Part shown: positions 16,695 through 25,936 of the stretch, in pieces
Layout: each line of letters starts with the position of its first letter
Position numbering within the stretch: position 1 is the first letter of the stretch
Notes under the pieces: generated by a model
What the model saw: only the letters and a program-made list of their open reading frames with translations
The model's database searches: none
Told to the model about the DNA's origin: nothing
Assembly (NCBI GenBank): GCA_046297495.1
Contig: JBKBIP010000010.1
Coordinates: 62,001 to 126,000 of the forward strand
Direction: 5' to 3'
Length of the DNA stretch: 64,000 nt
Origin: JBKBIP01 sp046297495
Lineage (GTDB): Bacteria; Planctomycetota; Planctomycetia; Gemmatales; Gemmataceae
Position numbers and translations under genes: made by a program

Positions 16695-17480
16695 ATGTTG
16701 AAGAAATTAGCATTTACCGCCGTGGGCTTGGTGGCTCTGTTGCTGGTGTTTAGTATGACCAATTTGGGCAGCTACACCGGCTCGATGATGAGCAAATTGT
16801 GGCAGAAGGCCAACGATCAAGTGCCCATTCCAGTCAAGATCGACCGCATGCGCCATGAAATCGCCAAGCTCGACACCGATGTGGAGAAACATTCCGGCGC
16901 CATCGCCAACGCGCTGACCGAGATCGAGCTGTTGGAGCGCGAGATCGCGCGCATGGAAAAATCCCTGGCGGATCAAGAGCACAAGATCGTTACCTTGACG
17001 AACGATCTGCGCAACACGCAGTCGCCGCAGCTGGTTTACGCCGGCAAGACTTACACCGTGGAACAAGTGCGACGGATTCGGGATCGAGATTTTCACGCCT
17101 TCCGCACGGCAGAGGAAAATCTCAATCTGATGAAACGACAACATGAACTCAAGAAGGAAGCCGTGGAAGCAGCCAAGGCTCATGTGTGGAACATCAAGAA
17201 CACCAAGGCGGAGCTGGAAGTGGCTTTGGCCGAGCTACAAAAGGAATACGATGAATTGCAAATGGAAAAGGACGCTTCTAAGCTAGTCATCAATGATCGC
17301 CGACTGACGGACATCGAAGCCGGTTTGCAAGACATCCGCAATCAACTGTCCAAGGAACGTCACAAGCGGGATGTCATGGCCGAATTCCAGAAGGGGGAAA
17401 TTCCGCTAAATGTGGAATCGGCAACCACGCCGCCAGCGCAAAAGGATGAGGCGGTTCTGGATTATTTCAGCCGGCGATAA
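16695..17480 (+). CDS. Membrane-anchored coiled-coil protein
   Basis: A 261-residue protein with one N-terminal transmembrane segment (KLAFTAVGLVALLLVFSM). It is followed by long heptad-rich coiled coil from about residues 45 to 240 (KLDTDVEKHSGAIANALTEI, ERHKRDVMAEF), broken by a short beta-like insert (VYAGKTYTVEQVRR). No enzymatic motif is visible. ATG 16695 has AAAGGGG about ten bases upstream; the frame is open 26 codons further but without a signal. It precedes the FHA/kinase genes on the same strand, separated by 233 bp with a hairpin, so a shared function is only suggested. Confidence 0.7.
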   Translation: MLKKLAFTAVGLVALLLVFSMTNLGSYTGSMMSKLWQKANDQVPIPVKIDRMRHEIAKLDTDVEKHSGAIANALTEIELLEREIARMEKSLADQEHKIVTLTNDLRNTQSPQLVYAGKTYTVEQVRRIRDRDFHAFRTAEENLNLMKRQHELKKEAVEAAKAHVWNIKNTKAELEVALAELQKEYDELQMEKDASKLVINDRRLTDIEAGLQDIRNQLSKERHKRDVMAEFQKGEIPLNVESATTPPAQKDEAVLDYFSRR

Positions 17481-17495
17481 CGTCTGTTCGTTAAG

Positions 17496-17524
17496 CCCCT
17501 CTTTCCCGCTTGAGGGGAGAGGGG
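17496..17524 (+). terminator. Hairpin downstream of the coiled-coil gene
   Basis: CCCCTCT at 17496-17502 pairs with AGAGGGG at 17518-17524; an internal GAGGGG at 17512-17517 can pair instead. It starts 15 bp after the stop. There is no T-run, so it may be an RNA 3'-end structure or REP-like element rather than a classical terminator. Confidence 0.4.
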
Positions 17525-17713
17525 AGAATAGTCGGACAAACTCGAAGCACGGTCTTCGGCGGGCCGGTTTTTCAAGGAATGGATGGTGATGGTCGTAAGC
17601 GGGGCCGTTTCGTGTTCATCGCTTGGCTTTAACGCGCGAAACGGCCCATTCCGACCAATGAAACCTCGCCCGCTGGATGGCAAACAGTCTCACCTTTCAA
17701 CTCCCGTGGAACC

Positions 17714-19063
17714 ATGATTGGCGCAGCTTGGTTGACTCTCCGACAAGCCCAAGATGCCTTGCGAACGGGGCGACTGGAAGAAGCCCAGCGCTTGCTGTGC
17801 CAATCAGTAGTCCAAGGACACAAGCGTTCGTGGGAGTTGTTGCGCCAAGTGGCGATTGGTTTCATCGAGCGCGGCGAGCGCCAGCTGCGTCAAGACAATG
17901 TGTCGGCGGCCTGGAATGACCTGTTGCTGGCCGAGCAAACCGGCGGAGTGGAAACCAGCGCCCAACGGCTGCGGCAAGCGTTGACCCGCTTGGGGATGGC
18001 GGAGGTGCGGGCCTTGCTGGAAGCCGGAGAGCCAGGACGAGCCGCCGAGACCATCGTCCTCATGCGGCAACGCGGCGTGCAGCACCCGGAATTGAACGTG
18101 TGGGAAGACGTGGCCCAGAATTGGGTGCGCGTCAAGGAGTTGGCAGCCAAGGGGGAGTTCGGACCAGCCGCGCAAGGCATCGAACAGTTACGCCAGCTAC
18201 TCCCCGAACGTTTTGCCCGCCTGGAGCGGTATCAAAAGGAGTTGGAAGAACAACGGGATCGCTTCACGCAGTTGCAATTGCACTTGCACCAATCGATCGC
18301 GGAACGGCATTGGCGGGAAGTCATTCGGGTGACGGACGAGATGCTGGCCTTGGCCCCCGAACATGGTGAGGCCCGCAAGGCGCGGGGCAGGGCTTGGCGG
18401 GCGATTGAGCCTTCAACCATCGGCCAGACGCAACAGGTGGTTCCCCACGTGCCGCCTCCCCCTGCCAAAACCATGGTCGCCGAGCGCTTCCTGTTGTGGA
18501 TCGATGGCGTGGGCGGTTATCTGATATGTCTGGGGAATCAAGTGACCATCGGTCAAGCCACGGTCGAAGGACAAGTGGATGTGGCGCTGTTCGCCGATAT
18601 TTCCCGCCAGCACGCCACGCTGACCCGCGACGCGGAAGGCTACTTGCTGGAAGCTCAGCGCGCGACGCAAGTGAACGGCGCGCCAGTGGCGCGGACGTTG
18701 TTACAATCGGGAGACCGAATCACGCTGGGCAGGGCCTGCCAACTCCAATTCACGCAGCCGGTGCCGATTAGCGCCTCGGCTCGGCTGGAGGTAGTCAGCG
18801 GCCATCGATTGTCGGCCGCGGTCGATGGCGTGTTGCTGATGGCCGATACGTTGGTGCTGGGGCCTGGTCCCCAAGCGCATGTCGCCATCGCCGATTTACC
18901 GTGCCCCGTCGTCTTCTTCCGCCACAAGGAAGGGATGGGCGTACGCTACCCCGGCCGATTGTGGGTGGATGGCAAACCTTGCACCGAACGCGGCACCTTG
19001 CGGCGCGGCGGCGTGGTCCGCGCCGATGATTTGGGAATAGCACTGGAGCCTGTGGGCGGCTAG
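17714..19063 (+). CDS. TPR-like/FHA-domain protein
   Basis: A 449-residue cytoplasmic protein. Residues 1-230 are helical repeats of TPR character (LRTGRLEEAQRLLCQSVVQG). A Pro-rich linker (HVPPPPAK) follows, then an FHA domain at about 258-345. Its phosphothreonine-binding signature is clear: ADISRQHATL near residue 297 and VNGAPVARTLLQSGDRITLG. A second, weaker FHA-like repeat (about 355-447, YPGRLWVDGKPCTERGTLRRG) ends the protein. FHA domains read Thr-phosphorylation made by Ser/Thr kinases. The kinase gene begins 40 bp downstream, so the two probably work together. Confidence 0.85.
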   Translation: MIGAAWLTLRQAQDALRTGRLEEAQRLLCQSVVQGHKRSWELLRQVAIGFIERGERQLRQDNVSAAWNDLLLAEQTGGVETSAQRLRQALTRLGMAEVRALLEAGEPGRAAETIVLMRQRGVQHPELNVWEDVAQNWVRVKELAAKGEFGPAAQGIEQLRQLLPERFARLERYQKELEEQRDRFTQLQLHLHQSIAERHWREVIRVTDEMLALAPEHGEARKARGRAWRAIEPSTIGQTQQVVPHVPPPPAKTMVAERFLLWIDGVGGYLICLGNQVTIGQATVEGQVDVALFADISRQHATLTRDAEGYLLEAQRATQVNGAPVARTLLQSGDRITLGRACQLQFTQPVPISASARLEVVSGHRLSAAVDGVLLMADTLVLGPGPQAHVAIADLPCPVVFFRHKEGMGVRYPGRLWVDGKPCTERGTLRRGGVVRADDLGIALEPVGG

Positions 19064-19103
19064 TGAGGATTCATCCTTGCAAGAGCCTGATACGAGGTGG
19101 TCC

Positions 19104-20699
19104 ATGAAGTTCACCTACAGCTCGGGACAACGACCACTGGACGGCTACACGATCAAACGTGGAATCGGTCAGGGTGGTTTCGGTGAGGTCTATTTCGCCG
19201 TCAGCGATGGCGGTAAGGAAGTAGCCTTGAAGCTAGTGCGCGGTCAATCGGACGTGGAATTGCGCGGCGTCGCCCAATGTCTGAACTTGAAGCATGCCAA
19301 CTTGGTCAACCTCTACGACATGCGCCGCGACGACCACGGCGATCATTGGGTCGTCATGGAGTATATCACCGGGGAGCCGCTCAACGTCGTGCTCAATCGC
19401 CATCCCAACGGCCTGCCGCTGGAGCTGGCCCGGCAATGGTTCCTGGAGCTGGCCAAGGCCATCGGCTACCTGCACGATCATGGCATCGTGCATCGTGATC
19501 TAAAGCCAGGCAACATCTTCATTGAAAATGGTTTGGTCAAGATCGGCGACTATGGCCTGAGCAAATTCATCAGCAGCAGCCAGCGCACGGCGCAAACGCA
19601 GAGTGTCGGCACGGTCTATTACATGGCTCCCGAGATCTCCACGGGGAATTACAACAAGCAAATCGATGTGTACGCCGCTGGCGTCATCTTGTACGAGATG
19701 CTGACTGGCCAAGTTCCCTTTGACGGCGAAAGCGCCGGTGAGATTCTGATGAAACACCTGACGACGCCGCCCGACCTTGGCAAGGTGCCGAATCCGCTGG
19801 TCCCCATTCTGTCCAAGGCGCTGGCCAAGAACCCAGCCCATCGTTACGCCAGCATCGCGGACATGGCGCGCGACGTGGAAAAAGTGGGGGCCGAGACTCG
19901 TTCACCGCCGGAGCCGGCTGGCGTCATTCCTGTGGCGGTCGCTGCTCCGAAGGCCCCTGCGCGCCCGGAGCTGATCCCACAGGTGCTCCCCGCCGTGACC
20001 TGGCGCGGACAGGTCGCCGAGCTGACTGGCGCCATGGCGCTGGCGGCGGTGCTGGCCCTGGTCGCTACCACCCTGGTGGCCCTGGTCGCCGTGGTCTTCG
20101 GCCAACGTCCACCTGCTGCGGTGCCTGAAGGACTATTGGCGCTGCTCTATGATAGGCCCATGCCTAGCGATTTCGCCGTCGGGCTGACCTGGCTCGGCTC
20201 CCTGTTTTTCACGACTGTCGCCCTGTCGTGGGCGGTGCTCATACCAGCCAAACTTTGGGAAGGACGCAACGGCCATAATTGGCAGCGCCGCGCGGTGATG
20301 CTGCTACTGGGAGTCGTGGTCGGCATGGGAGTCATTTGGCTGCACGGCTGGATGCCGGAGCGATCTCTCACCAGCGGCCTGCGCGGCGAGCGGGAAGCAA
20401 CCTCCGTGCTGCTGGTGAACATTCCCGATGCCACGCGTTACGTGATTTACCTGGGGCTGACATTATTCGCGGTGCGCTGGTGGAAAGTGGTGCAAAAACA
20501 CCGGCTGCAGCGTTTCAGCTTGTTCCCGGTTTTGACTGTCACCTTCTGGGCCTTGATGTTTCTGTTGATTTGGCCGTGGTTGGAGTCCCCCTACGGACCG
20601 CTCGCGCTGGTGACGGCCTCGGTCATCATCCAGTGGGCCAGTCCTTGGGAACAACCCCCGCCGCCGTCTCGCAAACGGTTGCGGTTGCGCTATGCGTAA
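19104..20699 (+). CDS. Ser/Thr protein kinase with five membrane segments
   Basis: A 531-residue Hanks-type kinase. The G-loop is GIGQGGFGEV (about 19-28), the ATP lysine is Lys43 (VALK), the catalytic loop HRDLKPGN has Asp132, and the metal-binding motif is DYG at 149-151 in place of DFG. GTVYYMAPEI is the activation segment. After a Pro-rich linker the C-terminus has five hydrophobic helices (for example ALAAVLALVATTLVALVAVV and FPVLTVTFWALMFLLIWPW), so the kinase domain is N-terminal and cytoplasmic. ATG 19104 has GAGGTGG about six bases upstream. It sits between the FHA gene and a membrane-protein gene, consistent with one operon. Confidence 0.92.
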   Translation: MKFTYSSGQRPLDGYTIKRGIGQGGFGEVYFAVSDGGKEVALKLVRGQSDVELRGVAQCLNLKHANLVNLYDMRRDDHGDHWVVMEYITGEPLNVVLNRHPNGLPLELARQWFLELAKAIGYLHDHGIVHRDLKPGNIFIENGLVKIGDYGLSKFISSSQRTAQTQSVGTVYYMAPEISTGNYNKQIDVYAAGVILYEMLTGQVPFDGESAGEILMKHLTTPPDLGKVPNPLVPILSKALAKNPAHRYASIADMARDVEKVGAETRSPPEPAGVIPVAVAAPKAPARPELIPQVLPAVTWRGQVAELTGAMALAAVLALVATTLVALVAVVFGQRPPAAVPEGLLALLYDRPMPSDFAVGLTWLGSLFFTTVALSWAVLIPAKLWEGRNGHNWQRRAVMLLLGVVVGMGVIWLHGWMPERSLTSGLRGEREATSVLLVNIPDATRYVIYLGLTLFAVRWWKVVQKHRLQRFSLFPVLTVTFWALMFLLIWPWLESPYGPLALVTASVIIQWASPWEQPPPPSRKRLRLRYA

Positions 20700-20799
20700 C
20701 GAGCGATTCGCTTCCAGCGCTTCAGGGGTCAGTGGCAAGGCTAAAACGGCTTCCCATTCCGTACCACTGACCGCTGACCGCTTACATGAGGTTCAAGCC

Positions 20800-21432
20800 A
20801 TGCGCTCCGCCGTGATCACCAGTCTGATTCTGCTCGGCTTGCTGCTCCTTTGTGTCCGCACGGAGTCCTCGGCGGTTTCCGTGGGACCACCCTTCAAGGG
20901 GGAACACGCCAAGAAAGGGAAAGGAGCGCCCCCCCGCGAACCCGTCCGCGACGAGCCGATGTGGAAAATGACCGTGGTAGGCCCTTTTGCCAAAAGCTAC
21001 CACGACGCTTGGGAACAGGCGCGGCAGGAAGCGACCAAGGCACTAATCGAGAAATTTTTACACCAACAGCAAGCGTCGTGGCTATGGCTGCCCACGCCGG
21101 AATATCTCGATGAAGCCGCCTTGATCGCCGGTCAGCACGAGGAACAGCGTTCTTTCGAGCCGCCCATCGAGACGATGCGGCGCGTGGTGCTGGAGCTGGA
21201 GGTGACGCCGCGCGCATACGCCGACATGCGCCACCGCGATCAGGAAGCGCGCGTGCAGCAGCGCATGACTCTGTTGGCCAAGGTGTTGATTGCCTTGGTT
21301 GTCTTGCTCACCTGTGTTGCCGGTTACTTTCGTCTGGATGAATACACCAAGGGTTATTACACCTTCTGGCTGCGAGCTGGCGTCGTTACGCTGGTCGTTG
21401 GCGGGGTCATGTTGCTGGCGTGGGTGGGATGA
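20800..21432 (+). CDS. Membrane protein of the kinase cluster
   Basis: A 210-residue protein not recognised as a known family. It has an N-terminal signal or anchor (SAVITSLILLGLLLLCVR), a soluble middle (about 35-140, with KSYHDAWEQARQEATKALIE), and two C-terminal transmembrane helices (VLIALVVLLTCVAGYF and WLRAGVVTLVVGGVMLLAWV). ATG 20800 with GAGG about nine bases upstream is chosen; the frame is open to 20692, but those residues are not signal-like. It follows the kinase by 100 bp, a gap holding the inverted repeat GGTCAGTGG (20727-20735) / CCACTGACC (20764-20772). Confidence 0.7.
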   Translation: MRSAVITSLILLGLLLLCVRTESSAVSVGPPFKGEHAKKGKGAPPREPVRDEPMWKMTVVGPFAKSYHDAWEQARQEATKALIEKFLHQQQASWLWLPTPEYLDEAALIAGQHEEQRSFEPPIETMRRVVLELEVTPRAYADMRHRDQEARVQQRMTLLAKVLIALVVLLTCVAGYFRLDEYTKGYYTFWLRAGVVTLVVGGVMLLAWVG

Positions 21433-21490
21433 ATCGTTGGTCGTTTCCATAAAGAATGATTAACCAAATTCATTCGTAATAAGTTCATTT

Positions 21491-21538
21491 CGATTCATCG
21501 TTTCGCACGGAATGCCATCCCACGTGAAACGATCAATC
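21491..21538. repeat. Dispersed palindrome, GATTSATCGTTTC family, copy A
   Basis: GATTCATCGTTTC at 21492-21504 pairs with GAAACGATCAATC at 21526-21538 with one mismatch. It lies between two convergent genes (stops at 21432 and 21548) and could act as a bidirectional transcription end. It shares its core with copies at 26310, 34241 and 40777. Confidence 0.7.
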
Positions 21539-21547
21539 CCTTATCTA

Positions 21548-24500
21548 TCACTCCTTCCGCAACCGCTCCAACTGCACCCGCGCCTCCCCGCGCACGAGGG
21601 CCGGTTGATTTTCTTGGGCGGCCAGGTGGAGCAGCTTCTCGACATCGGCAGCGCCCCCCTCGGCCAAGCCGCGCAGCGCTGCCGTTCGGAACCAGACGTT
21701 GGGATGCCGCACCAAACGCTGGGCATCACTGACATCTGGATCGCGCAGAGACGGATCATCCGGGAAAGGATTGTGAGATTCTTCCACCATCCACTGCGGT
21801 TGCGTGAGGGTTTCGCCGAGAGCTGCCATCTGCTCTTTCGTCAGTTGCCGGGCCTGAATCTGGATGAGCGCCTTGGCGGCGCTGAACGCCATTGGCATGC
21901 CTTCGGGACCAAAAGTGTTGGGCGGGTTCTTCGTCGTGACAAACTTCTTCAACACCGGCACGGCGTCCTGCGCGTGGAATTGGGCCAACGCTTCGCAGCA
22001 CCACCACAAACCAACAGTGTTCACCGCTTTATGATAATCTTCGAGTTTCCGAAGCAAAACGGGAGCCATTTCCTTGTCGTTGGCTTCGATCAGCGTGGCG
22101 AGGGCCAGATAATTGACATAGGGATAGGGGGCATCCAGCGCCTTGAGCAAAATTGGGTGCCGCTCCTGGGCCGGCAGGCGGGCGATGTGCGCGAAGGCTT
22201 GGCGGGTTTCCTCGATGTGGGCGATCATCAGGCGTTCGGACCCTTTGGCCTGAGCGTTGTTGAGATTGCGGAAATGCGTGGGGGCAAGACATTTTTGGAC
22301 ATAGTCCCCCCAGTCATCGCACTCGCGTGGAACCGCCGCTGTCGGCGGCATGGCTTGTGACAATTGAGCATCCGTCCAGGTTAAGCCGCGCGGCGGATAC
22401 AGGGCTTCGAGCGGCTGTTCGGGGGGCAGCTCGACCTTGGGGACCGGCTGTCCCGCCAAGCGGTAGGCATCCTGAATATCGGTCAGGGCATATCGCGCTT
22501 GCTGGCGGATCAACGTGATCGGATCACGAGTCGCCATGTCGATGAGCAGCGGAATGGCGTCCGCCTTGGCACGCCGGGCCAGGCCACGGGCCAAGCCATA
22601 GCGAATATCGCGTGTCATCATGCGGGGGTCAGCGAATTGCTGCAACCGTGCCACATCGGCGACATGCTGGGCCAGGGCTTGGACGAAGTACGCCTTATCG
22701 CGGAAGTTGGTGTCGGGCATCCCCTTGCCAATGCTCCAGATTTCGCCGAAGGCGTAAGGCTTGGCGCTCTCGGCGGCCAACACCGCGGCGGCCTTGGGAC
22801 CGAAACCGCTGATGCCGAGTAGCACGGCGGCGTCGATGCGCTCGCGGTGATTATCGGAAGTCAGAAACGGCGTCACGCGAGCTTCCAGCTCCTGCCGCTC
22901 GATGAGCCGGCCCAGGTCCGCCGCCGGTTCGAGCAGGCAGCCGAGCAGCCACAGCGCTTCCTCGCCACTGATCTTGTCTACCACCGGGAACGGTCGGCCA
23001 TGCTCACTAAAGGGCCGCTCCAGGTTAATTCCTTTGAGAATCTGTTGATAAAGAGGATCGTCCTTCTGCTGTTCGCCGCTCAGAGCCGCCAGCAAAATCG
23101 AGACGGCGCGTTGGCGCAGTCCCGCTTTTTCCAACAACAGGCGTGGCATCAGCACACGCTGCGATTCGTCGCGCAGCCGGTCCTCGAAACGCGGCTTCTC
23201 CATGAACGTGTTGGGCAGCAAGGCAATCAGTAGATGCACGTCGTCGAGAGCGGGTCGGGCGTCGGCCAGGATCAGCCCCTGGAGCAGCGCGTATTCCTCC
23301 GGGCGCGGGCCGTGCTGCAAATAGCGGGCGATGTGGACGCGCTTGATCGGCACTTCGGAACGCAACGCCTGCCACAAAGCCGACACCGCTTCGGGGCTGC
23401 CGATCCGTCCGAGGGCAACGGCGGCCTCGGCGGCATGATATTCAAACTCATGCCGCGTCAGCCACGGCACCAACAGCGGCACCGCCTCGGCATCCTGCAA
23501 CTTACCGGCGGCGCGAAGGGCGCGCACGTCGGTGAATTCCACCTGCTGGTCTTTGGCATCGGCGGGAAGGACAATGGCATATTTTCGTTCGGGGTCGGTC
23601 CGGGGAATCGGCTTGGCCAACTCGGCCCGCACCTTGGCTTTGATCTCCGCCGTTGCTTTTTGCCAACCCGCTATTTCCCAGGGAATTAGCCGCAATTCCG
23701 TGAAGGAGAATTGCGTCTGTTTATCCACGCTCTGGAATGCTTCCCTCTCGTTCGGATCGACGACGCCGAGTGCTTCGAGGGCCGCGAAAGCCGCGAAACG
23801 TACTTGCCAATCGTCATCTTGGAGTGCTTGTTGCAAGTCCTCTTGGTGCTGTATCGTTGCCAGTCGGGTCAGCGCCAGCGCCGCCGCCCGCCGGACTGTG
23901 ACGGCATCATCCTTCAACAACTTCACGATAGTCGGCACGTCTGCTTCGGTGCCATCCTCGATGTACATGAGCATTTCACAGGCGCGAGCACGCACCACCG
24001 GATCATCACTTCGCAACCAGGGGCGATACTTCGCCGCCTCGCCGATGCGAGCTTGGCGGCGGTAGGCTTCAGGTTCATTGCGGCGATATTGCAGGTCGGT
24101 CGAGTCGCGCGTGATCTGGACAGGCCCTAGTCGCAGGGCCGCCAACGGTACGTTCGGCACCGCCTCATTCTGTGGGGCGTGGCAGCCGTAACACGATTTG
24201 AATTCCCCATTGCGTCCCACCATGTAGGCCATCTGCGTGGCCGGGTAGGGCAACCCCTCACCGACGGAGGTATTCGGCAAGTTCCAATTCATTAGCACCC
24301 GATTGCCAGCCGCGTCGAGGGGATCGAGAAACAAGGGGGTGTTGGCCGGCGCCTCGAAGTAGGCCGAGCCGTCTGGCAAGATAGGGACAACCCCCAAGAT
24401 GCGGGTTTCCAGATTGGTATGGCTACTCGTTGTCACGCCGGTATATTCCGTCTCGATGACGCGGAAGAAGCGGGCCTGGCGCAGGGCCTGGGCTCGTTCC

Positions 24501-25801
24501 TCGTTGTCTGTCTCGCGCCCGGCGACGACCAGGAAGCGGGCCGTCTTCTGTTCCGGCTTGACCTTGGTGGGCAAGACCGCCGGCCGGGGACGCTCGATCA
24601 GCACCGGCACGGCGTCGAACTCGGCGTGATTAGGAATGTTCAAGACCAGTTGCTCGGCGCGGCTGGCGGGATCGACGATGCGGAGTTCGCTGTCGCGGGC
24701 GCCAGGAGCGGTGGCCGAGAAGATGATCCGGCCATCAGACAACGGATAGGCGGTGCTGCGCGTCCCCAACGGCGACAAGTGGCTGCGATGGGTGGTGCCG
24801 CCGAGCTGCACCGACGTCATGCCGGGGAACAGCGGCGTCAGGGCGTCCTCGACCGCCGTCCCCGCCCGCAAATCGAGCAAACAGGGACCAAGTTCGCTTT
24901 GCACCAGCAGTCGGCCGTCGGGCATCTCGCGGGCCTGTGTCAAGCCGATGCCGCTGTGCCGCTCACGGTTGAAGAAGCGATATTGCCCCGCCCCGAACAG
25001 ATGCCGTTCCTCGCTGCCGTCGGGGTTCACCGTCATTAAAAATGTCTCATGTTTGTCAAACGGTGGCACGTCGATATGAAACGCATCCCAAAAGCTGAAT
25101 AGAATGCGACCATCGCGCAACACCGTCGGCTCGAAATAGGTGCCGGGGGCGAAGGTGATTTGCTGGATGCCGGTGCCGTTGCCATTCATCACGAACAGCG
25201 TTTCGGTTCGTTCCTCGTGATACTCTTCCAGGTAGCCGGTGCGGTCGGAACAAAAGACGATCTGGCCATTGGGGAGATAGCTGCCGGCGAAGTCGTTGAA
25301 CGGCCCATCGGTGAGCTGGCGCAAGCCGGTGCCATCGACGTTGATCTCGTACAGATGAAACCAATCCTCGCCGTCGCGGCGCATGGAAAAGAGGACTTTT
25401 TGACCGTCGAACGAGGGTTCCGGCTTGAAGACCGCGCCGGTGGTTAGGTGCGTGAGTCGTGTCAGCTTGCCGTCGGGCTGGGCGGGGATGAGGCTGTACA
25501 AATTCCGCCCTGGCCGCACCGGGCCCATGGTGCGCTCGGCTCGGTGATAGGTGGCGCTGCGGGCATAGACGTAGCTGTCCCGCCAGTGATAACTCCCTTG
25601 ATAGACCCCTTGGCCGCCGTCGGTTTCCTCATCGAAAATCGGCGCCCCGACAAAGACGATGCCGGGAAGATGATTCGCCGGTTTCGCTTTTTCCTTGGCG
25701 GTCTGTTGCTGCTCCTCCGACCCGACAGTCGGCAGATACCAGAACGAAACCCCGGTGCCACTTAGGACAACAGCTAGACATATCAACAAGCGCGGTCGCA
25801 T
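21548..25801 (-). CDS. Giant exported protein: HZS-alpha-like propeller/haem region plus HEAT repeats
   Basis: A 1417-residue protein with a signal peptide (LLICLAVVLSGTGVSFW). Residues about 90-450 form a TolB/PD40-like beta-propeller (GLRQLTDGPF, PNGQIVFCSDRTGY, DGRILFSFWDAFH). Next is the block LPDGSAYFEAPANTPLFLD followed by a c-type haem motif CYGCH at 537-541. That layout matches the middle-domain family named after hydrazine synthase alpha, which is widespread in non-anammox planctomycetes. From about 600 to the end are HEAT-like repeats (PTIVKLLKDDAVTVRRAAAL). ATG 25801 has GGGG about ten bases upstream; ATG 25810 is an alternative. The role is unknown; hydrazine synthesis is not implied. 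Confidence 0.85.
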   Translation of the reverse strand: MRPRLLICLAVVLSGTGVSFWYLPTVGSEEQQQTAKEKAKPANHLPGIVFVGAPIFDEETDGGQGVYQGSYHWRDSYVYARSATYHRAERTMGPVRPGRNLYSLIPAQPDGKLTRLTHLTTGAVFKPEPSFDGQKVLFSMRRDGEDWFHLYEINVDGTGLRQLTDGPFNDFAGSYLPNGQIVFCSDRTGYLEEYHEERTETLFVMNGNGTGIQQITFAPGTYFEPTVLRDGRILFSFWDAFHIDVPPFDKHETFLMTVNPDGSEERHLFGAGQYRFFNRERHSGIGLTQAREMPDGRLLVQSELGPCLLDLRAGTAVEDALTPLFPGMTSVQLGGTTHRSHLSPLGTRSTAYPLSDGRIIFSATAPGARDSELRIVDPASRAEQLVLNIPNHAEFDAVPVLIERPRPAVLPTKVKPEQKTARFLVVAGRETDNEERAQALRQARFFRVIETEYTGVTTSSHTNLETRILGVVPILPDGSAYFEAPANTPLFLDPLDAAGNRVLMNWNLPNTSVGEGLPYPATQMAYMVGRNGEFKSCYGCHAPQNEAVPNVPLAALRLGPVQITRDSTDLQYRRNEPEAYRRQARIGEAAKYRPWLRSDDPVVRARACEMLMYIEDGTEADVPTIVKLLKDDAVTVRRAAALALTRLATIQHQEDLQQALQDDDWQVRFAAFAALEALGVVDPNEREAFQSVDKQTQFSFTELRLIPWEIAGWQKATAEIKAKVRAELAKPIPRTDPERKYAIVLPADAKDQQVEFTDVRALRAAGKLQDAEAVPLLVPWLTRHEFEYHAAEAAVALGRIGSPEAVSALWQALRSEVPIKRVHIARYLQHGPRPEEYALLQGLILADARPALDDVHLLIALLPNTFMEKPRFEDRLRDESQRVLMPRLLLEKAGLRQRAVSILLAALSGEQQKDDPLYQQILKGINLERPFSEHGRPFPVVDKISGEEALWLLGCLLEPAADLGRLIERQELEARVTPFLTSDNHRERIDAAVLLGISGFGPKAAAVLAAESAKPYAFGEIWSIGKGMPDTNFRDKAYFVQALAQHVADVARLQQFADPRMMTRDIRYGLARGLARRAKADAIPLLIDMATRDPITLIRQQARYALTDIQDAYRLAGQPVPKVELPPEQPLEALYPPRGLTWTDAQLSQAMPPTAAVPRECDDWGDYVQKCLAPTHFRNLNNAQAKGSERLMIAHIEETRQAFAHIARLPAQERHPILLKALDAPYPYVNYLALATLIEANDKEMAPVLLRKLEDYHKAVNTVGLWWCCEALAQFHAQDAVPVLKKFVTTKNPPNTFGPEGMPMAFSAAKALIQIQARQLTKEQMAALGETLTQPQWMVEESHNPFPDDPSLRDPDVSDAQRLVRHPNVWFRTAALRGLAEGGAADVEKLLHLAAQENQPALVRGEARVQLERLRKE

Positions 25802-25900
25802 GGCAGGCATTCCCCTTCAAACGACATGGGATACCCCAATCATCGACGAGGATACCACGTCCGCGCGTGCATGGGAAGCAGTTATCCGTCGCGCATGACA

Positions 25901-25924
25901 CGTTTAGCGCACGACCCGCGGGGG
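25901..25924 (-). repeat. CGCTAAAC-type GC-rich element
   Basis: On the minus strand this reads CCCCCGCGGG then TCGTGCGCTAAACG. It matches, with a few changes, the elements at 41521-41543 and 41561-41583 and the cores at 35818-35835 and 63551-63568. It lies between the giant haem/HEAT gene and the ArsC-like gene. Confidence 0.6.
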
Positions 25925-25936
25925 AGCCCTTCTAAA

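Noticed and set aside
21548..25801. Hydrazine synthase / anammox metabolism
   Set aside because: The similarity is to a domain named after HZS alpha, which is found in many non-anammox planctomycetes. No beta/gamma subunits, hydrazine dehydrogenase or other anammox genes are present.
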